52,730 nucleotides of DNA from positions 1 to 52,730 of the forward strand of contig NZ_SSMW01000152.1 of assembly GCF_004799405.1 (NCBI RefSeq), given 5' to 3'. The stretch comes from Bradyrhizobium sp. GTDB taxonomy: Bacteria; Pseudomonadota; Alphaproteobacteria; Rhizobiales; Xanthobacteraceae. How positions within the stretch are numbered: position 1 is the first letter of the stretch; each line of letters starts with the position of its first letter. The notes beneath the pieces are model-generated. The model was not told the DNA's origin. It worked only from the letters and a program-made list of their open reading frames with translations, and ran no database searches. Of the stretch, positions 35,872-43,924 are shown one piece after another. The position numbers and the translations under genes are program-made.

Positions 35872-36291
35872 TCAGTTCTTGCGGCCTTGCAGTTCGGCAA
35901 ATCCGGCCGCCGCTTCCTGCACATCGGGCGGGAAATCCGACATTTCCTGCACCTGACGAATTTCGATGATTTCGTTGCTGGAAGCCGGGCAGCGCTTGGC
36001 CCAGGCGATCGCCTCCTCCCGCGACTTGACGTCGATCATCCAGTAGCCGCCCAGCACTTCCTTGGCCTCGGTGAACGGACCGTCGGCCACCACAGGCTTG
36101 CCGCCGGCAAACGAAACCCGTGCACCCGTCGATGGCGGGTGCAGCCCGTCGAGCGTGATCAATACGCCGGCCGCCTTCAGCGCCTCGTTGTATTTCATCA
36201 TCGCGGCCACCGCCTCGGCAGGCGGCATGGTGCCGGGCGCGGCGGTCTCGTAGCCCTGAGGGATCATCAGCATCATGAATCGCATCGTCAT
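35872..36291 (-). CDS. YciI/DGPF-domain protein
   Basis: This 139-residue YciI-family protein begins MTMRFMMLMIP and contains the signature VVADGPFTEAKEVLGGYWMIDVKS (about residues 66-90). DGPF proteins are the usual genomic partners of ECF42 sigma factors; their biochemical role is unclear. It starts a two-gene minus-strand operon with the YCII-related gene. A promoter motif identical in layout to that of the ecf42 operon lies ~55 nt upstream. Confidence 0.87.
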   Translation of the reverse strand: MTMRFMMLMIPQGYETAAPGTMPPAEAVAAMMKYNEALKAAGVLITLDGLHPPSTGARVSFAGGKPVVADGPFTEAKEVLGGYWMIDVKSREEAIAWAKRCPASSNEIIEIRQVQEMSDFPPDVQEAAAGFAELQGRKN

Positions 36292-36346
36292 TCTCCGTTT
36301 GACCTTCGTCCAGCGGGCCGGTCACCGAGCCAGCGCTCGGAAACAA

Positions 36347-36373
36347 GACGAGCGGGAACTTACGGCTCCGACA
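36347..36373 (-). promoter_or_regulatory. Candidate ECF42 promoter of the YciI pair
   Basis: On the minus strand TGTCGG (36373-36368), 17 nt, then CGTC (36350-36347) followed by TTG. The same motif and spacing occur at 40627-40658 and 42328-42359. ECF42 promoters are known to read TGTCGA / CG(A/T)C. Confidence 0.65.
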
Positions 36374-36385
36374 TAACGAGCGGAA

Positions 36386-37036
36386 TTATTTCGGGAACAT
36401 CGCAAAATACGGCTCGGCCTCCCTGAGCACCCGCGCGAACGAGGGGCGCGCCTTCAGGCGTTCGAAATAGGCCGTCAGGTTTTTGTGGTTGTCGCCGAAC
36501 GGCACCACCATGTTGCCGTAGAACAGCGCGGGTGCCGCGGCGCAATCGGCGAGCGTGAACGTGTCGCCCATCGCCCAGGTCCTGTTCGCCACTTCCCTGT
36601 CGATCATGCCGTAGCAAGACTCGATCCGCGCCCGGGCTTCTTCCACACCAAACGGATCGTTGTTTCCCGGCGGCCGCAGCCGGTCGCCGACCACCTTCTG
36701 CATCGGCAGATGCACGTAGAGATCGTAGAAGCGGTCGCGCAGGCGCGTCGGCCGCGCCAGTTCGGTATCCGCAGCAATGAACCTGGTGCGGCCCGGATAG
36801 TGGTTGTCGAGATATTCGATGATGATGCTCGATTCCGGGACGACGCGATCCCTGGCCTCGTCGCGCAGCACCGGAAACTTGCCGATCGGCCACAACTTCA
36901 ACAGAGCCGCACGTTCGGCCTGGTTGCCGAGATCGACCATCACGGGGGTAAATGGTGTGTCGTTCTCATACAGCGCGATCAGCACCTTCCAGCAGAACGA
37001 CGACAGTGGATGATAATAGAGCTTGAGCGACATCAT
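36386..37036 (-). CDS. Glutathione S-transferase family protein
   Basis: This 216-residue GST has an N-terminal thioredoxin-like domain (LKLYYHPLSSFCWKVLIALYEND, then PIGKFPVLRDE and VPESSIIIEYLDNHYPG) and a C-terminal helical domain (MGDTFTLADCAAAPALFYG). The SSFCWKV motif places Ser/Cys where the catalytic residue sits, as in bacterial GSTs. It probably conjugates or reduces an electrophile. It lies upstream of the YciI promoter and downstream of the cupin gene on the same strand (60 nt gap), so it may be co-transcribed with the cupin. Confidence 0.9.
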   Translation of the reverse strand: MMSLKLYYHPLSSFCWKVLIALYENDTPFTPVMVDLGNQAERAALLKLWPIGKFPVLRDEARDRVVPESSIIIEYLDNHYPGRTRFIAADTELARPTRLRDRFYDLYVHLPMQKVVGDRLRPPGNNDPFGVEEARARIESCYGMIDREVANRTWAMGDTFTLADCAAAPALFYGNMVVPFGDNHKNLTAYFERLKARPSFARVLREAEPYFAMFPK

Positions 37037-37096
37037 GAAACTCCGGATTTGCTTTCGTCTTGCCCGCGCAGGCAGGCTTTCTGCCCTGCCAGCCCC

Positions 37097-37480
37097 TTAT
37101 ACCGAAACCCATCGCCGAACGGGTTCCGTTGCGCCCTCGGGGGTGGCTTCGAAAATCGGCGACGCCAGCACCGCATGAAGGTGCAGCGTGGCCTTGCCGG
37201 AATTGCGAAAGCCGTGCATGCGCCCTGCCGGCACGATCAGCGATTGGCCGGCCGATACGATGACGCGCTGGGCGTCGATCCACATCTCGGCTTCGCCCTG
37301 GCGCACCGTCAGCACCTCCTCGACCGGGTGCGTGTGGGTCGGCGCGCCGACGCCGGGCGCCACCCATTGTTCGAAAATGCATAGTTGCGTAGCCCCGTTG
37401 ACGGCCGAAACCAGCATGCGGGTTTCGACGCCCAGCCGCCATGCTTCCGGCAGCATGTCTTCTGGGGTGATAATTTTCAT
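37097..37480 (-). CDS. Cupin domain protein
   Basis: This 127-residue single-domain cupin has the metal-binding motif HTHPVEEVLTVRQGEAEMWID (residues ~49-69) and the second motif VPAGRMHGFRNSG. Both histidine sets are present, so a metal is likely bound. Small cupins act as dioxygenases, isomerases or sensors; this one cannot be assigned further. I chose ATG 37480 (MKIITPEDML); the frame stays open far upstream, but that part overlaps the divergent SDR gene and has no cupin character. Confidence 0.85.
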   Translation of the reverse strand: MKIITPEDMLPEAWRLGVETRMLVSAVNGATQLCIFEQWVAPGVGAPTHTHPVEEVLTVRQGEAEMWIDAQRVIVSAGQSLIVPAGRMHGFRNSGKATLHLHAVLASPIFEATPEGATEPVRRWVSV

Positions 37481-37580
37481 GACATTCGGCCCTTTGCCTG
37501 AAGATATCGTCCCGCTAGGGAAGCAGACGCCGCGCGTCCATGCTAGGGACAACTCCGTACAACCCAATGATGGAACACCC

Positions 37581-38369
37581 ATGACATCTTCGTCGAAAAA
37601 AGTCGCACTGGTAACCGGTGCGGCGCGCGGTATCGGGCTTTCGGTGGCGAAACGATTCCTTGCCGAGGGCTGGCGCGTGGCGCTGCTCGATATCGAGGGC
37701 GACTTGCTGCGCGGCGCGGTCGCGACGCTGGCGAACCCCGACGATACGCTTGCTTTGCAATGCGACGTCTCCGACGCCGGCGCGGTGACGGCCGCGATGG
37801 CCAAAGCCGGCGCCCGCTTCGGCCGGCTGGATGCGCTGGTCAACAACGCCGGGATCGCGGTGTTTGCGCCACTGCTGGAGACCTCCGACGACGACTGGGC
37901 CCGGGTACTGGCCGTCAATCTCACTGGGCCGTTTCTCTGCACCAAGGCGGCGGCGCCCCTGATGCGCGAACATGGCGGCGGCGCCGTCGTGAACATCACG
38001 TCGATCTCGGCGGTGCGCGCCTCGACATTGCGTTCGGCTTACGGCACCAGCAAGGCCGGGCTGGCGCATCTCACCAAGCAGCTTGCCGTCGAACTGGCGT
38101 CGCTCGGCATTCGCGTCAACGGCGTAGCACCCGGCCCGGTCGAGACCGCTATGGCGAAAGCCGTTCACACCCCGGAAATCCGCGCCGACTATCACGATGC
38201 GATCCCGCTCAATCGCTATGGTCTCGAGGAAGAACTGGCGGAGGCGGTATTCTTTTTATGCAGCGACCGCGCCAGCTACATCACCGGACAAATTCTAGCC
38301 GTGGATGGCGGCTTCGATGCTGCCGGAATAGGATTGCCGACATTGCGCGGCGAAAGAAGGAACGGATAG
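37581..38369 (+). CDS. SDR family oxidoreductase (FabG-like)
   Basis: This 262-residue short-chain dehydrogenase has the NAD(P) motif VTGAARGIG near residue 12, NNAG near 90, catalytic Ser in NITSISAVRAS and the Y-x3-K pair in SAYGTSKAGLAHL. It ends ITGQILAVDGGFDAAG, as is standard for the family. ATG 37581 is supported by GGAA just upstream and by family length. It is divergent from the cupin gene; their 100-nt shared promoter region holds a direct repeat GCTAGGGA. The substrate is unknown. Confidence 0.9.
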   Translation: MTSSSKKVALVTGAARGIGLSVAKRFLAEGWRVALLDIEGDLLRGAVATLANPDDTLALQCDVSDAGAVTAAMAKAGARFGRLDALVNNAGIAVFAPLLETSDDDWARVLAVNLTGPFLCTKAAAPLMREHGGGAVVNITSISAVRASTLRSAYGTSKAGLAHLTKQLAVELASLGIRVNGVAPGPVETAMAKAVHTPEIRADYHDAIPLNRYGLEEELAEAVFFLCSDRASYITGQILAVDGGFDAAGIGLPTLRGERRNG

Positions 38370-38702
38370 CGCTGCTTTCAGGCAACGGTCGGCATTTTTC
38401 GTTCGAATCCTTCGCGGGCGCAACATGACTTCCCGATTCAGGCGACTAGACTAAGCGGGCGCGGCGGTGGTCCGGCGCCATGCATAGCGTTGAGGCTTAA
38501 CACCGGATCCGGGGAGCATCGCGTCATCAGCGGCGCCATCAAGAACGAGGCGGCCTGAGCGGTCTGCGGTCCGAAACCGAAACCGGGCACGAAAGCATGC
38601 CTCGCTGCGATGCCGGCTGACGGCGACGTGTCCCACGGAGTCTTGTCTCACGACCTGCCGCCGATTATTTCCTTCGGGGCATCGTGTCACAAGGAGCCGC
38701 TC
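38370..38702. other. Intergenic region before the ClpP-like exported protein
   Basis: About 330 nt with no supported gene. A T-loop-like GTTCGAATCC at 38402-38411 is not part of a tRNA fold. Nothing else clear is seen besides the AAGGAG ribosome site of the next gene. Confidence 0.35.
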
Positions 38703-39143
38703 ATGCGCACGGCCGTCATGCCGGCAATCGTTCTCGCGGCGCTGCTGGGTGTGCTCGCGCAGCCGCCGGCGCGCGCCGAAGTCCGCATCCTCGCCAGTCC
38801 GGGCGGACAGGTCGGGCCGTTCCTCGACCTGTTCGAATACGTGCGCGATTCAGGCGAGCGCGTGGTGATCGACGGGCCGTGCCTGTCGGCCTGCACGCTG
38901 GTGCTGAGCGTGGTGCCCGGCAACCGGATCTGCGTAACGCGCCGCGCGGTATTGGGATTTCACGCGGCGCGGTCGATCGACCGGCGTGGCCGGATCTATG
39001 CCGAACCGGAAGCCTCGGAAGTGGTGCTGGAAGCCTACCCTTCCCGGGTGCGAAGCTGGATTCGCCGCCGCGGCGGATTGACCTCGCGCCTGTTGCTGTT
39101 GCGCGGGCGCGAGCTCGCGGCGATCTACCCTTCATGCCGGTGA
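38703..39143 (+). CDS. Exported ClpP/crotonase-fold-like protein (COG3904 type)
   Basis: This 146-residue protein has a signal peptide (AIVLAALLGVLAQPPARA-EV). A short domain then carries RVVIDGPCLSACTLVLSVVPGNRICVTRRAVLGFHAA. The G-P-C-x-S-A-C motif with a later F-H-A matches periplasmic ClpP-like proteins in which the Ser and His would be catalytic. Two cysteines around the serine could form a disulfide. I chose ATG 38703 because AAGGAG lies just upstream. It is smaller than typical COG3904 proteins, so activity is uncertain. Confidence 0.72.
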   Translation: MRTAVMPAIVLAALLGVLAQPPARAEVRILASPGGQVGPFLDLFEYVRDSGERVVIDGPCLSACTLVLSVVPGNRICVTRRAVLGFHAARSIDRRGRIYAEPEASEVVLEAYPSRVRSWIRRRGGLTSRLLLLRGRELAAIYPSCR

Positions 39144-39147
39144 TGGA

Positions 39148-39558
39148 TCAGCCTTCCATCGGGCAGTTGACCATCCAGGGAATGCCGAACTGATCGACGC
39201 ACATGCCGAATCCCCTGGAGAAAAAGGTCTTGCCGAACGGCATGTTGACGCTGCCGCCTTCCGACAACGCCTTGAACTTGCGCTCGGCGTCCGTGGGGTC
39301 TTCGACCTGTAATGAAACCGAAAACCCCTGCGGCTGGTGAAAGTGGCCGGGAGGCGCGTCGGAGGCCATGATCACCTCGTCGTCGATCGAAATTTTGGCG
39401 TGCATGATCTTCTTGGTCCAACCGGGCGGAATCGGCATTCCTGCCGGTGCGCCCTCATGCGTCAGCATCGCGTCGATCTTGCCGCCGACCACCTTCTCGT
39501 AGAACTTGAACGCCGCTTCGCAATTGCCGTTGTAGAACAGATAGGGATTGATCTGCAT
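39148..39558 (-). CDS. VOC family protein (PhnB/glyoxalase-like)
   Basis: This 136-residue vicinal-oxygen-chelate protein is of PhnB type: INPYLFYNGNCEAAFKFYEKVVGGKI at the start, HAKISIDDEVIMASDAPPG, and DQFGIPWMVNCP at the end. The family includes metal enzymes and inactive homologues; the reaction is unknown. It is the last gene of a doxX-SRPBCC-VOC operon (37 nt after the SRPBCC gene) that starts at an ECF42-type promoter. Such proteins often neighbour ECF sigma factors. Confidence 0.88.
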   Translation of the reverse strand: MQINPYLFYNGNCEAAFKFYEKVVGGKIDAMLTHEGAPAGMPIPPGWTKKIMHAKISIDDEVIMASDAPPGHFHQPQGFSVSLQVEDPTDAERKFKALSEGGSVNMPFGKTFFSRGFGMCVDQFGIPWMVNCPMEG

Positions 39559-39595
39559 CGCTTGCTCCTTGGTCGTTGATGCCTCGAATGTCCGG

Positions 39596-40144
39596 TTATT
39601 TCTCGGCGAGATTCTTCAGGTTGACGAGACCGGCTTCGAAATCCTTGCCGATCATATGGTCCAGGCTCATGAACACCTGCATCACCTTGGACATGAAGGA
39701 CGCCGGCCCATGCATCAGCCAGGTGACATTGGTAGCTACGCCGGTAGCATCGCCCTGTGGCAGCATGGTGAACTCGGCGGTGTTGTGGCCCTCGAACGGT
39801 GTGAAAAAATCGAGCTTGATGACGATTTTTGACGGCATCGAAGCGTCGAGGATTTCCATGCGACCGGAGCCAACATTCTTGTTGCCCTCCCATCCATAGA
39901 CCGCGCCCTTGCCGCTTGCGGCCCCGCTATAGCTGCGCTTCATCGCGGGATCCTTGTTCTCGTAAGGCGACCATGACTTCCATTGGTGGAAATCGCTGAT
40001 CCAGGGAAAGATTTTTTCAGGCCCGGCCTTGACGCTGATGGAGCGCTGGACGCTGAACGAACCCGGTTTGGTCGCGGCGAGGACAAGAACGATCGCAACC
40101 GCGATCGCAAGCACGATGACGATGATGGCAATGATCTCAAGCAT
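39596..40144 (-). CDS. SRPBCC (polyketide cyclase-like) protein with membrane anchor
   Basis: This 182-residue protein has an N-terminal hydrophobic helix (MLEIIAIIVIVLAIAVAIVL). An SRPBCC/START-like domain follows: VQRSISVKAGPEKIFPWISDFHQWKSWSPYEN, then SGRMEILDASMPSKIVIKLDF and the C-terminal helix. The domain usually binds a hydrophobic ligand. I chose ATG 40144, with GGGAG upstream. It follows doxX by 53 nt and precedes the VOC gene, so it is the middle gene of the putative ECF42-controlled operon. Confidence 0.87.
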   Translation of the reverse strand: MLEIIAIIVIVLAIAVAIVLVLAATKPGSFSVQRSISVKAGPEKIFPWISDFHQWKSWSPYENKDPAMKRSYSGAASGKGAVYGWEGNKNVGSGRMEILDASMPSKIVIKLDFFTPFEGHNTAEFTMLPQGDATGVATNVTWLMHGPASFMSKVMQVFMSLDHMIGKDFEAGLVNLKNLAEK

Positions 40145-40197
40145 GGAAAGCTCCCTATCGGTAAGGTGTCGGCAGCGCCAATCAGCGCCGCGGGGTA

Positions 40198-40593
40198 TCA
40201 CGCACGCCAATTCCGTGCACGCAACCAGAGCCCGCCCCACACCATCAGTCCGAGATAAAATCCGGACAGGATGTGGCTAAATAACGGACTGTCGATCCGC
40301 AGATGCGATGCCACCGCACCGCAGAGATAACCCATCAGCAGCATCGCCCCAAGAATCGACGTAGGCGGAATCGTGTAGAGAGTGGTGCAGACGATGGTGA
40401 TGACACCAAGGCTGCGCGCCAGATTCTCGCTTGAGCCGTAACCGATCCTGTCCATCGTTTCCGTGACCACCGGCCATGACACCAGCTTGGTGGCGCCATT
40501 GACCAGCATGAACAGAATGACAAGACCGCTGAGAACACGGCCCAGCCAGATTGCGGGTTTCGAGACCGGCGCGGTTCCGGCAATCGTCGACAT
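40198..40593 (-). CDS. DoxX family membrane protein
   Basis: This 131-residue protein has four hydrophobic segments, beginning WLGRVLSGLVILFMLVNGATKL and including GVITIVCTTLYTIPPTSILGAMLLMGYLCGAV, as in DoxX-like proteins. It is thought to be a small quinone- or redox-linked membrane protein, but the role is unproven. I chose ATG 40593, with AAGGAGAA upstream. It is first in the operon with SRPBCC and VOC genes, 75 nt beyond the ecf42 stop. A separate ECF42-type promoter motif lies in that gap. Confidence 0.87.
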   Translation of the reverse strand: MSTIAGTAPVSKPAIWLGRVLSGLVILFMLVNGATKLVSWPVVTETMDRIGYGSSENLARSLGVITIVCTTLYTIPPTSILGAMLLMGYLCGAVASHLRIDSPLFSHILSGFYLGLMVWGGLWLRARNWRA

Positions 40594-40626
40594 GACCTTC
40601 TCCTTGAGCGCTGGATGATGCATGAC

Positions 40627-40658
40627 CCAAGGACGAATGGCGCAGGCGCGATCCGACA
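40627..40658 (-). promoter_or_regulatory. Candidate ECF42 promoter of the doxX-SRPBCC-VOC operon
   Basis: On the minus strand TGTCGG (40658-40653), 17 nt, then CGTCCTTGG (40635-40627), about 38 nt before the doxX ATG. It shares the whole CGTCCTTGG block with the yciI-ecf42 promoter. Confidence 0.7.
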
Positions 40659-40668
40659 GCAGACGAAA

Positions 40669-41943
40669 TTATTTCTCCTGGATTTTCGCAGGCGCTGGCG
40701 TGCTGTCGCGCATCAGGCGATCGAGGTGCATCCGGATGTGGGCGGCCTCTGCCGAGGTGTTGGCGAGCGCAATGGCGCGGTCGAACGCCACCCGTGCTTC
40801 GTCATTGCGGCCAAGCTGCATAAGGAACGCGCCGCGCACGCCGAAGAAGTGAAAATAATTCGAAAGCCGCGGCGCGAGCGGTTCGATCATTTGCAGCGCC
40901 GCTTCCGGCCCGCGCACCTTCGACACCGCGACCGCGCGGTTGAGCGTGACCACCGGGGACGGCTGCATGATTTCCAGCGTGCCGTAGAGCAGATCGATCT
41001 GGGTCCAGTCGGTTTCTTCAGGCGTTGCGGCGCGGGCATGCAACGCGGCGATCGCGGCCTGAATCTGATAGGGACCGGTTCGCCGGTGCCGCATCGCCTT
41101 GTCGATCAGCGCCAGCCCCTCGGCGATCATCTTGTGGTTCCACAAGCTGCGATCCTGATCGTCGAGCAGCACCAATGCGCCCTCGGCGTCGAAGCGGGCC
41201 GCTGAGCGGGCATGCTGCAGCAACAACAGCGCCGTCAGCCCCATGATCTCGGGCTCGCTCTGGAACAGCCGCAGCAATAGCCGCGCCAGGCGGATCGCTT
41301 CCTCGCACAGCGGCGCGCGAATCTCGGCGGTGTCGCCGCCGGCGGAATAGCCCTCGTTGAAGATCAGGTAGACCATCGCGGCGACAGCCGAGAGCCGCTC
41401 GGTACGCTCGATCGCACCCGGCGTCTCGAACGGCATGTTGGCGTCCGCGACCCGCGCTTTCGCGCGGGTGATGCGCTGCTCCATCGCGGCTTCGGAGACC
41501 AGGAACGCGCGCGCGATCTGCTTCACGGTCAGGCCAGAAACGATGCGCAGCGCCAGCGCGATCTGCTGCGTCGCCGGCAGATCGGGATGGCAGCAGATGA
41601 ACAGTAGCCGCAGGATGTCGTCGCGATACTGCGAACCGTCGAGCCGATCGGCCAGTTCCTCCTCGGCATCGTCGAGATCGGAGATCGCTTCGTCCGCGGG
41701 CAGCGGTTGCTGCTTGCGGCCGCGCCTGATGTCGTCGATCGCGACATTGCGCCCGACCATGATCAACCATGCCGCGGGATCGCGCGGCGGGCCGTTTTGC
41801 GGCCAGCTTTTCAATGCGCGCAAACAGGCACTCTGGAACGCCTCCTCGGCAGTGTCGAGATTGCGGAAATAGCGCAGGAGCGCACCGACCGCCTGGGGAC
41901 GCGCCGAAGTCAGCGCGGCGTCGATCCAGGCGGTGTCGGTCAC
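40669..41943 (-). CDS. ECF42-type RNA polymerase sigma factor
   Basis: This 424-residue sigma factor is much longer than a normal ECF (~190). Region 2 (LLRYFRNLDTAEEAFQSACLRALKSW to NVAIDDIRRGRK) and region 4 (LALRIVSGLTVKQIARAFLVSEAAMEQRI) are followed by a ~230-residue C-terminal part of DUF6596/TPR type. The latter has GYSAGGDTAEIRAPLCEEAIRLARLLL and DWTQIDLLYGTLEIMQPSPVVTLNRAVAVSK, the hallmark of ECF42. The start is GTG 41943, overlapping the upstream YciI stop by 4 nt. No anti-sigma gene is adjacent, as is usual for this group; the C-terminal part is thought to control activity. Confidence 0.93.
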   Translation of the reverse strand: MTDTAWIDAALTSARPQAVGALLRYFRNLDTAEEAFQSACLRALKSWPQNGPPRDPAAWLIMVGRNVAIDDIRRGRKQQPLPADEAISDLDDAEEELADRLDGSQYRDDILRLLFICCHPDLPATQQIALALRIVSGLTVKQIARAFLVSEAAMEQRITRAKARVADANMPFETPGAIERTERLSAVAAMVYLIFNEGYSAGGDTAEIRAPLCEEAIRLARLLLRLFQSEPEIMGLTALLLLQHARSAARFDAEGALVLLDDQDRSLWNHKMIAEGLALIDKAMRHRRTGPYQIQAAIAALHARAATPEETDWTQIDLLYGTLEIMQPSPVVTLNRAVAVSKVRGPEAALQMIEPLAPRLSNYFHFFGVRGAFLMQLGRNDEARVAFDRAIALANTSAEAAHIRMHLDRLMRDSTPAPAKIQEK

Positions 41944-42308
41944 GCCGGGCTGCTCCCCGGATTCAACACTCCCACGGGGCGGATTTCATAGGCGCCGCCC
42001 GGATTGGCAGCACCCAGATCGCGCGCGACGTCGAGCGCCTCGTCGAGATTGTTGCAGTCGACGATGTAGAAACCGAGCAACTGTTCCTTGGTCTCGGCAT
42101 AGGGACCGTCGATCACGACCGGCGGATCGTCCTTGCGCAGCGTGGTCGCCGATGTCGTCGGCAACAGCCGAGCCACCGGCCCGAGCCGGCCCTGCCTGGC
42201 GAGTTTGTCCTGCACCACGGCAAGCTTCTTCATCACAGCTTCGTCCTGCTCCTGGGTCCAGGAACCGACGAGGTCTTCATCATTGTAGCAAAGAATGGCG
42301 TAGAGCAT
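41940..42308 (-). CDS. YciI/DGPF-domain protein paired with ECF42
   Basis: This 122-residue protein begins MLYAILCYNDEDLVGSWTQE and contains VVIDGPYAETKEQLLGFYIVD (~66-86), the DGPF-like signature with Y for F. It ends GGAYEIRPVGVL. Its stop overlaps the start of the ECF42 sigma gene, which means translational coupling. This DGPF-ECF42 pairing is conserved widely. I chose ATG 42308; the longer frame would run through the promoter motif. The function is unknown, possibly sensing or processing a small molecule. Confidence 0.9.
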   Translation of the reverse strand: MLYAILCYNDEDLVGSWTQEQDEAVMKKLAVVQDKLARQGRLGPVARLLPTTSATTLRKDDPPVVIDGPYAETKEQLLGFYIVDCNNLDEALDVARDLGAANPGGAYEIRPVGVLNPGSSPA

Positions 42309-42327
42309 GATGCGTTCCTGTTCTTTT

Positions 42328-42359
42328 CCAAGGACGCCTGAGTATGCCCGGAGCCGACA
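42328..42359 (-). promoter_or_regulatory. Candidate ECF42 promoter of the yciI-ecf42 operon (autoregulation)
   Basis: On the minus strand TGTCGG (42359-42354), 17 nt, then CGTCCTTGG (42336-42328), ~24 nt before the yciI ATG. It implies that the sigma factor drives its own operon. Confidence 0.7.
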
Positions 42360-42472
42360 GGTGCGCGAAAGAAATTTTGCGGGAACTTTCGTCCCCGTTT
42401 GGTTCGCAAGTTTCAGGAGGTCGTGGCGATGCGGGCCTGCGCGTCTCACCGCCACGACGAAATATTCGTGCT

Positions 42473-42820
42473 TTACCAGGAGATGCCGTACCGCGCGGCA
42501 ATCTTTCGCGCCCGCGCCTCATCGCTGTCATAGTTCCTGACGTGGGCTTTTGGGGCAGGCTTGACAGCCTTGGGCTCGGAAACTTCCGGTTGGGTAGTTT
42601 CGGTTTTGGCGACTTCCGGTTTGGCGGCTCCCGGTTGGGCGATTTCCGGTTTGGAGGCTTCCGGCTTGACCTCGGCCTTCGCCGCTTGCGGCTTGACTGA
42701 TTCGATCTTCTCGACCGACGCCGGCTCATCGTTGGAAGCGACGGTCAGACCCCTGGTCTGCTCGGCTTGAGCCGATGCGGATGCCAGCAGAAGAGCGGTT
42801 ATCAGGACGAATTTGCGCAT
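42473..42820 (-). CDS. Small exported Lys/Pro/Glu-repeat protein
   Basis: This 115-residue protein starts with a clear signal peptide (MRKFVLITALLLASASAQA-EQ). About 50 residues follow of imperfect short repeats such as AKPEVAK, SKPEIAQ and QPEVSEPK. A conserved-looking end, VRNYDSDEARARKIAARYGISW, closes it. I recognise no family. The repeats suggest an extended periplasmic linker. It lies ~160 nt upstream of the yciI-ecf42 operon but outside its promoter. Confidence 0.7.
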   Translation of the reverse strand: MRKFVLITALLLASASAQAEQTRGLTVASNDEPASVEKIESVKPQAAKAEVKPEASKPEIAQPGAAKPEVAKTETTQPEVSEPKAVKPAPKAHVRNYDSDEARARKIAARYGISW

Positions 42821-42942
42821 GTCAGTCTCCCGTTGTTTGATGACGGCAACCTAACCCGGTGCTGGACCCCGTTATGTGACTGGCATCACTCAGCCAATGT
42901 ATTCTCGAAAACCGCAGATTCGGCGGCTCAAGGCAAAATCCG

Positions 42943-43908
42943 ATGAACAAAGGCGCGCTCGCTTTGCTGGTGCACGGCGGGACCGAAAACTGGTCTCCGC
43001 AGCGATGGAAGGACCGGTTCGACCAGGTGTGCAGCGACCGCCGGGTTTTGCTGCTGCCCGATGCGGCGTTCGATCCGGCCGAGATCCACTACGCCGCGGT
43101 CTGGAAACCGGCCCAGGGCGAGCTTGCCGCATTTCCCAATCTGCGCGTCATTTTCAACCTCGGCGCGGGTGTCGATGCGTTGATGGCCGATTCGACCTTG
43201 CCCAAAGTGCCGCTGGTTCGCGTCGCGGTCGACGATCTCACCGTTCGCATGACGGAATATGTCGTCCTGCACGTGCTGATGCATCATCGGCAGGAACTCT
43301 ATCTGCGAGCCAGCCAGCGCGAGAAGCGCTGGGCGCCGAAGTTTCAACGGCCGGCGAGCGCGATTTCGGTCGGCGTCATGGGGCTCGGCACACTCGGATC
43401 GAATGCGGCACAGGTTCTCGGCCGACTAGGCTTTCGGGTGTCGGGCTGGAGCAGGAGCGCAAGGCAGATCGACGGCATCGAATGCTTTCACGGCAACGCG
43501 CAACTCGAACCGTTTCTGCGACGAACCGATATCCTGGTCTGCCTGCTGCCGCTGACGCCGGATACCCGGCACATTCTGAACCGGGAATTGTTTGCAAAGC
43601 TCCACCGAAACAGTCCGCTTGGCGCGCCGGTCCTGGTCAATGCCGGGCGCGGCGGGTTGCAAAACGAAGCCGACATCCTGGCATGCCTGGATGACGGCAC
43701 GCTCGGCGCCGCATCGCTGGATGTCTATGAGACGGAGCCGCTTCCCGCGGACAGTCCGTTCTGGGCGCATCCAAAGGTCGTCCTGACGCCGCACAACGCC
43801 GCCGATACCGATCCCGACGAAATTTCGAAATATGTGGCCCGGCAAATCGAACGCTTTGAAGCCGGAGGGACGCTGGAGAACGTTGTCGACCCCGCGCGGG
43901 GATATTAG
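42943..43908 (+). CDS. ghrA: Glyoxylate/hydroxypyruvate reductase A-like 2-hydroxyacid dehydrogenase
   Basis: This 321-residue D-2-hydroxyacid dehydrogenase is of the GhrA branch. The NAD(P) motif is GVMGLGTLGSNAAQVLGRLG (~144-163). The catalytic set is Arg in VNAGRGGL, Glu in DVYETEPLP and His in LTPHNAAD. The family reduces glyoxylate to glycolate and hydroxypyruvate to glycerate. Length and residues are complete. It stands alone on the plus strand and converges on a tetR gene. Confidence 0.92.
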   Translation: MNKGALALLVHGGTENWSPQRWKDRFDQVCSDRRVLLLPDAAFDPAEIHYAAVWKPAQGELAAFPNLRVIFNLGAGVDALMADSTLPKVPLVRVAVDDLTVRMTEYVVLHVLMHHRQELYLRASQREKRWAPKFQRPASAISVGVMGLGTLGSNAAQVLGRLGFRVSGWSRSARQIDGIECFHGNAQLEPFLRRTDILVCLLPLTPDTRHILNRELFAKLHRNSPLGAPVLVNAGRGGLQNEADILACLDDGTLGAASLDVYETEPLPADSPFWAHPKVVLTPHNAADTDPDEISKYVARQIERFEAGGTLENVVDPARGY

Positions 43909-43924
43909 CTTCCGGCGTCGAGCG

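Noticed and set aside
38402..38411. T-loop-like GTTCGAATCC suggesting a tRNA
   Set aside because: No matching acceptor stem, D-arm or anticodon arm can be drawn in the flanking 70 nt.
40167..40172. Fourth TGTCGG near the SRPBCC gene
   Set aside because: It is on the plus strand, pointing away from the gene, and no CGTC lies 16-18 nt downstream.
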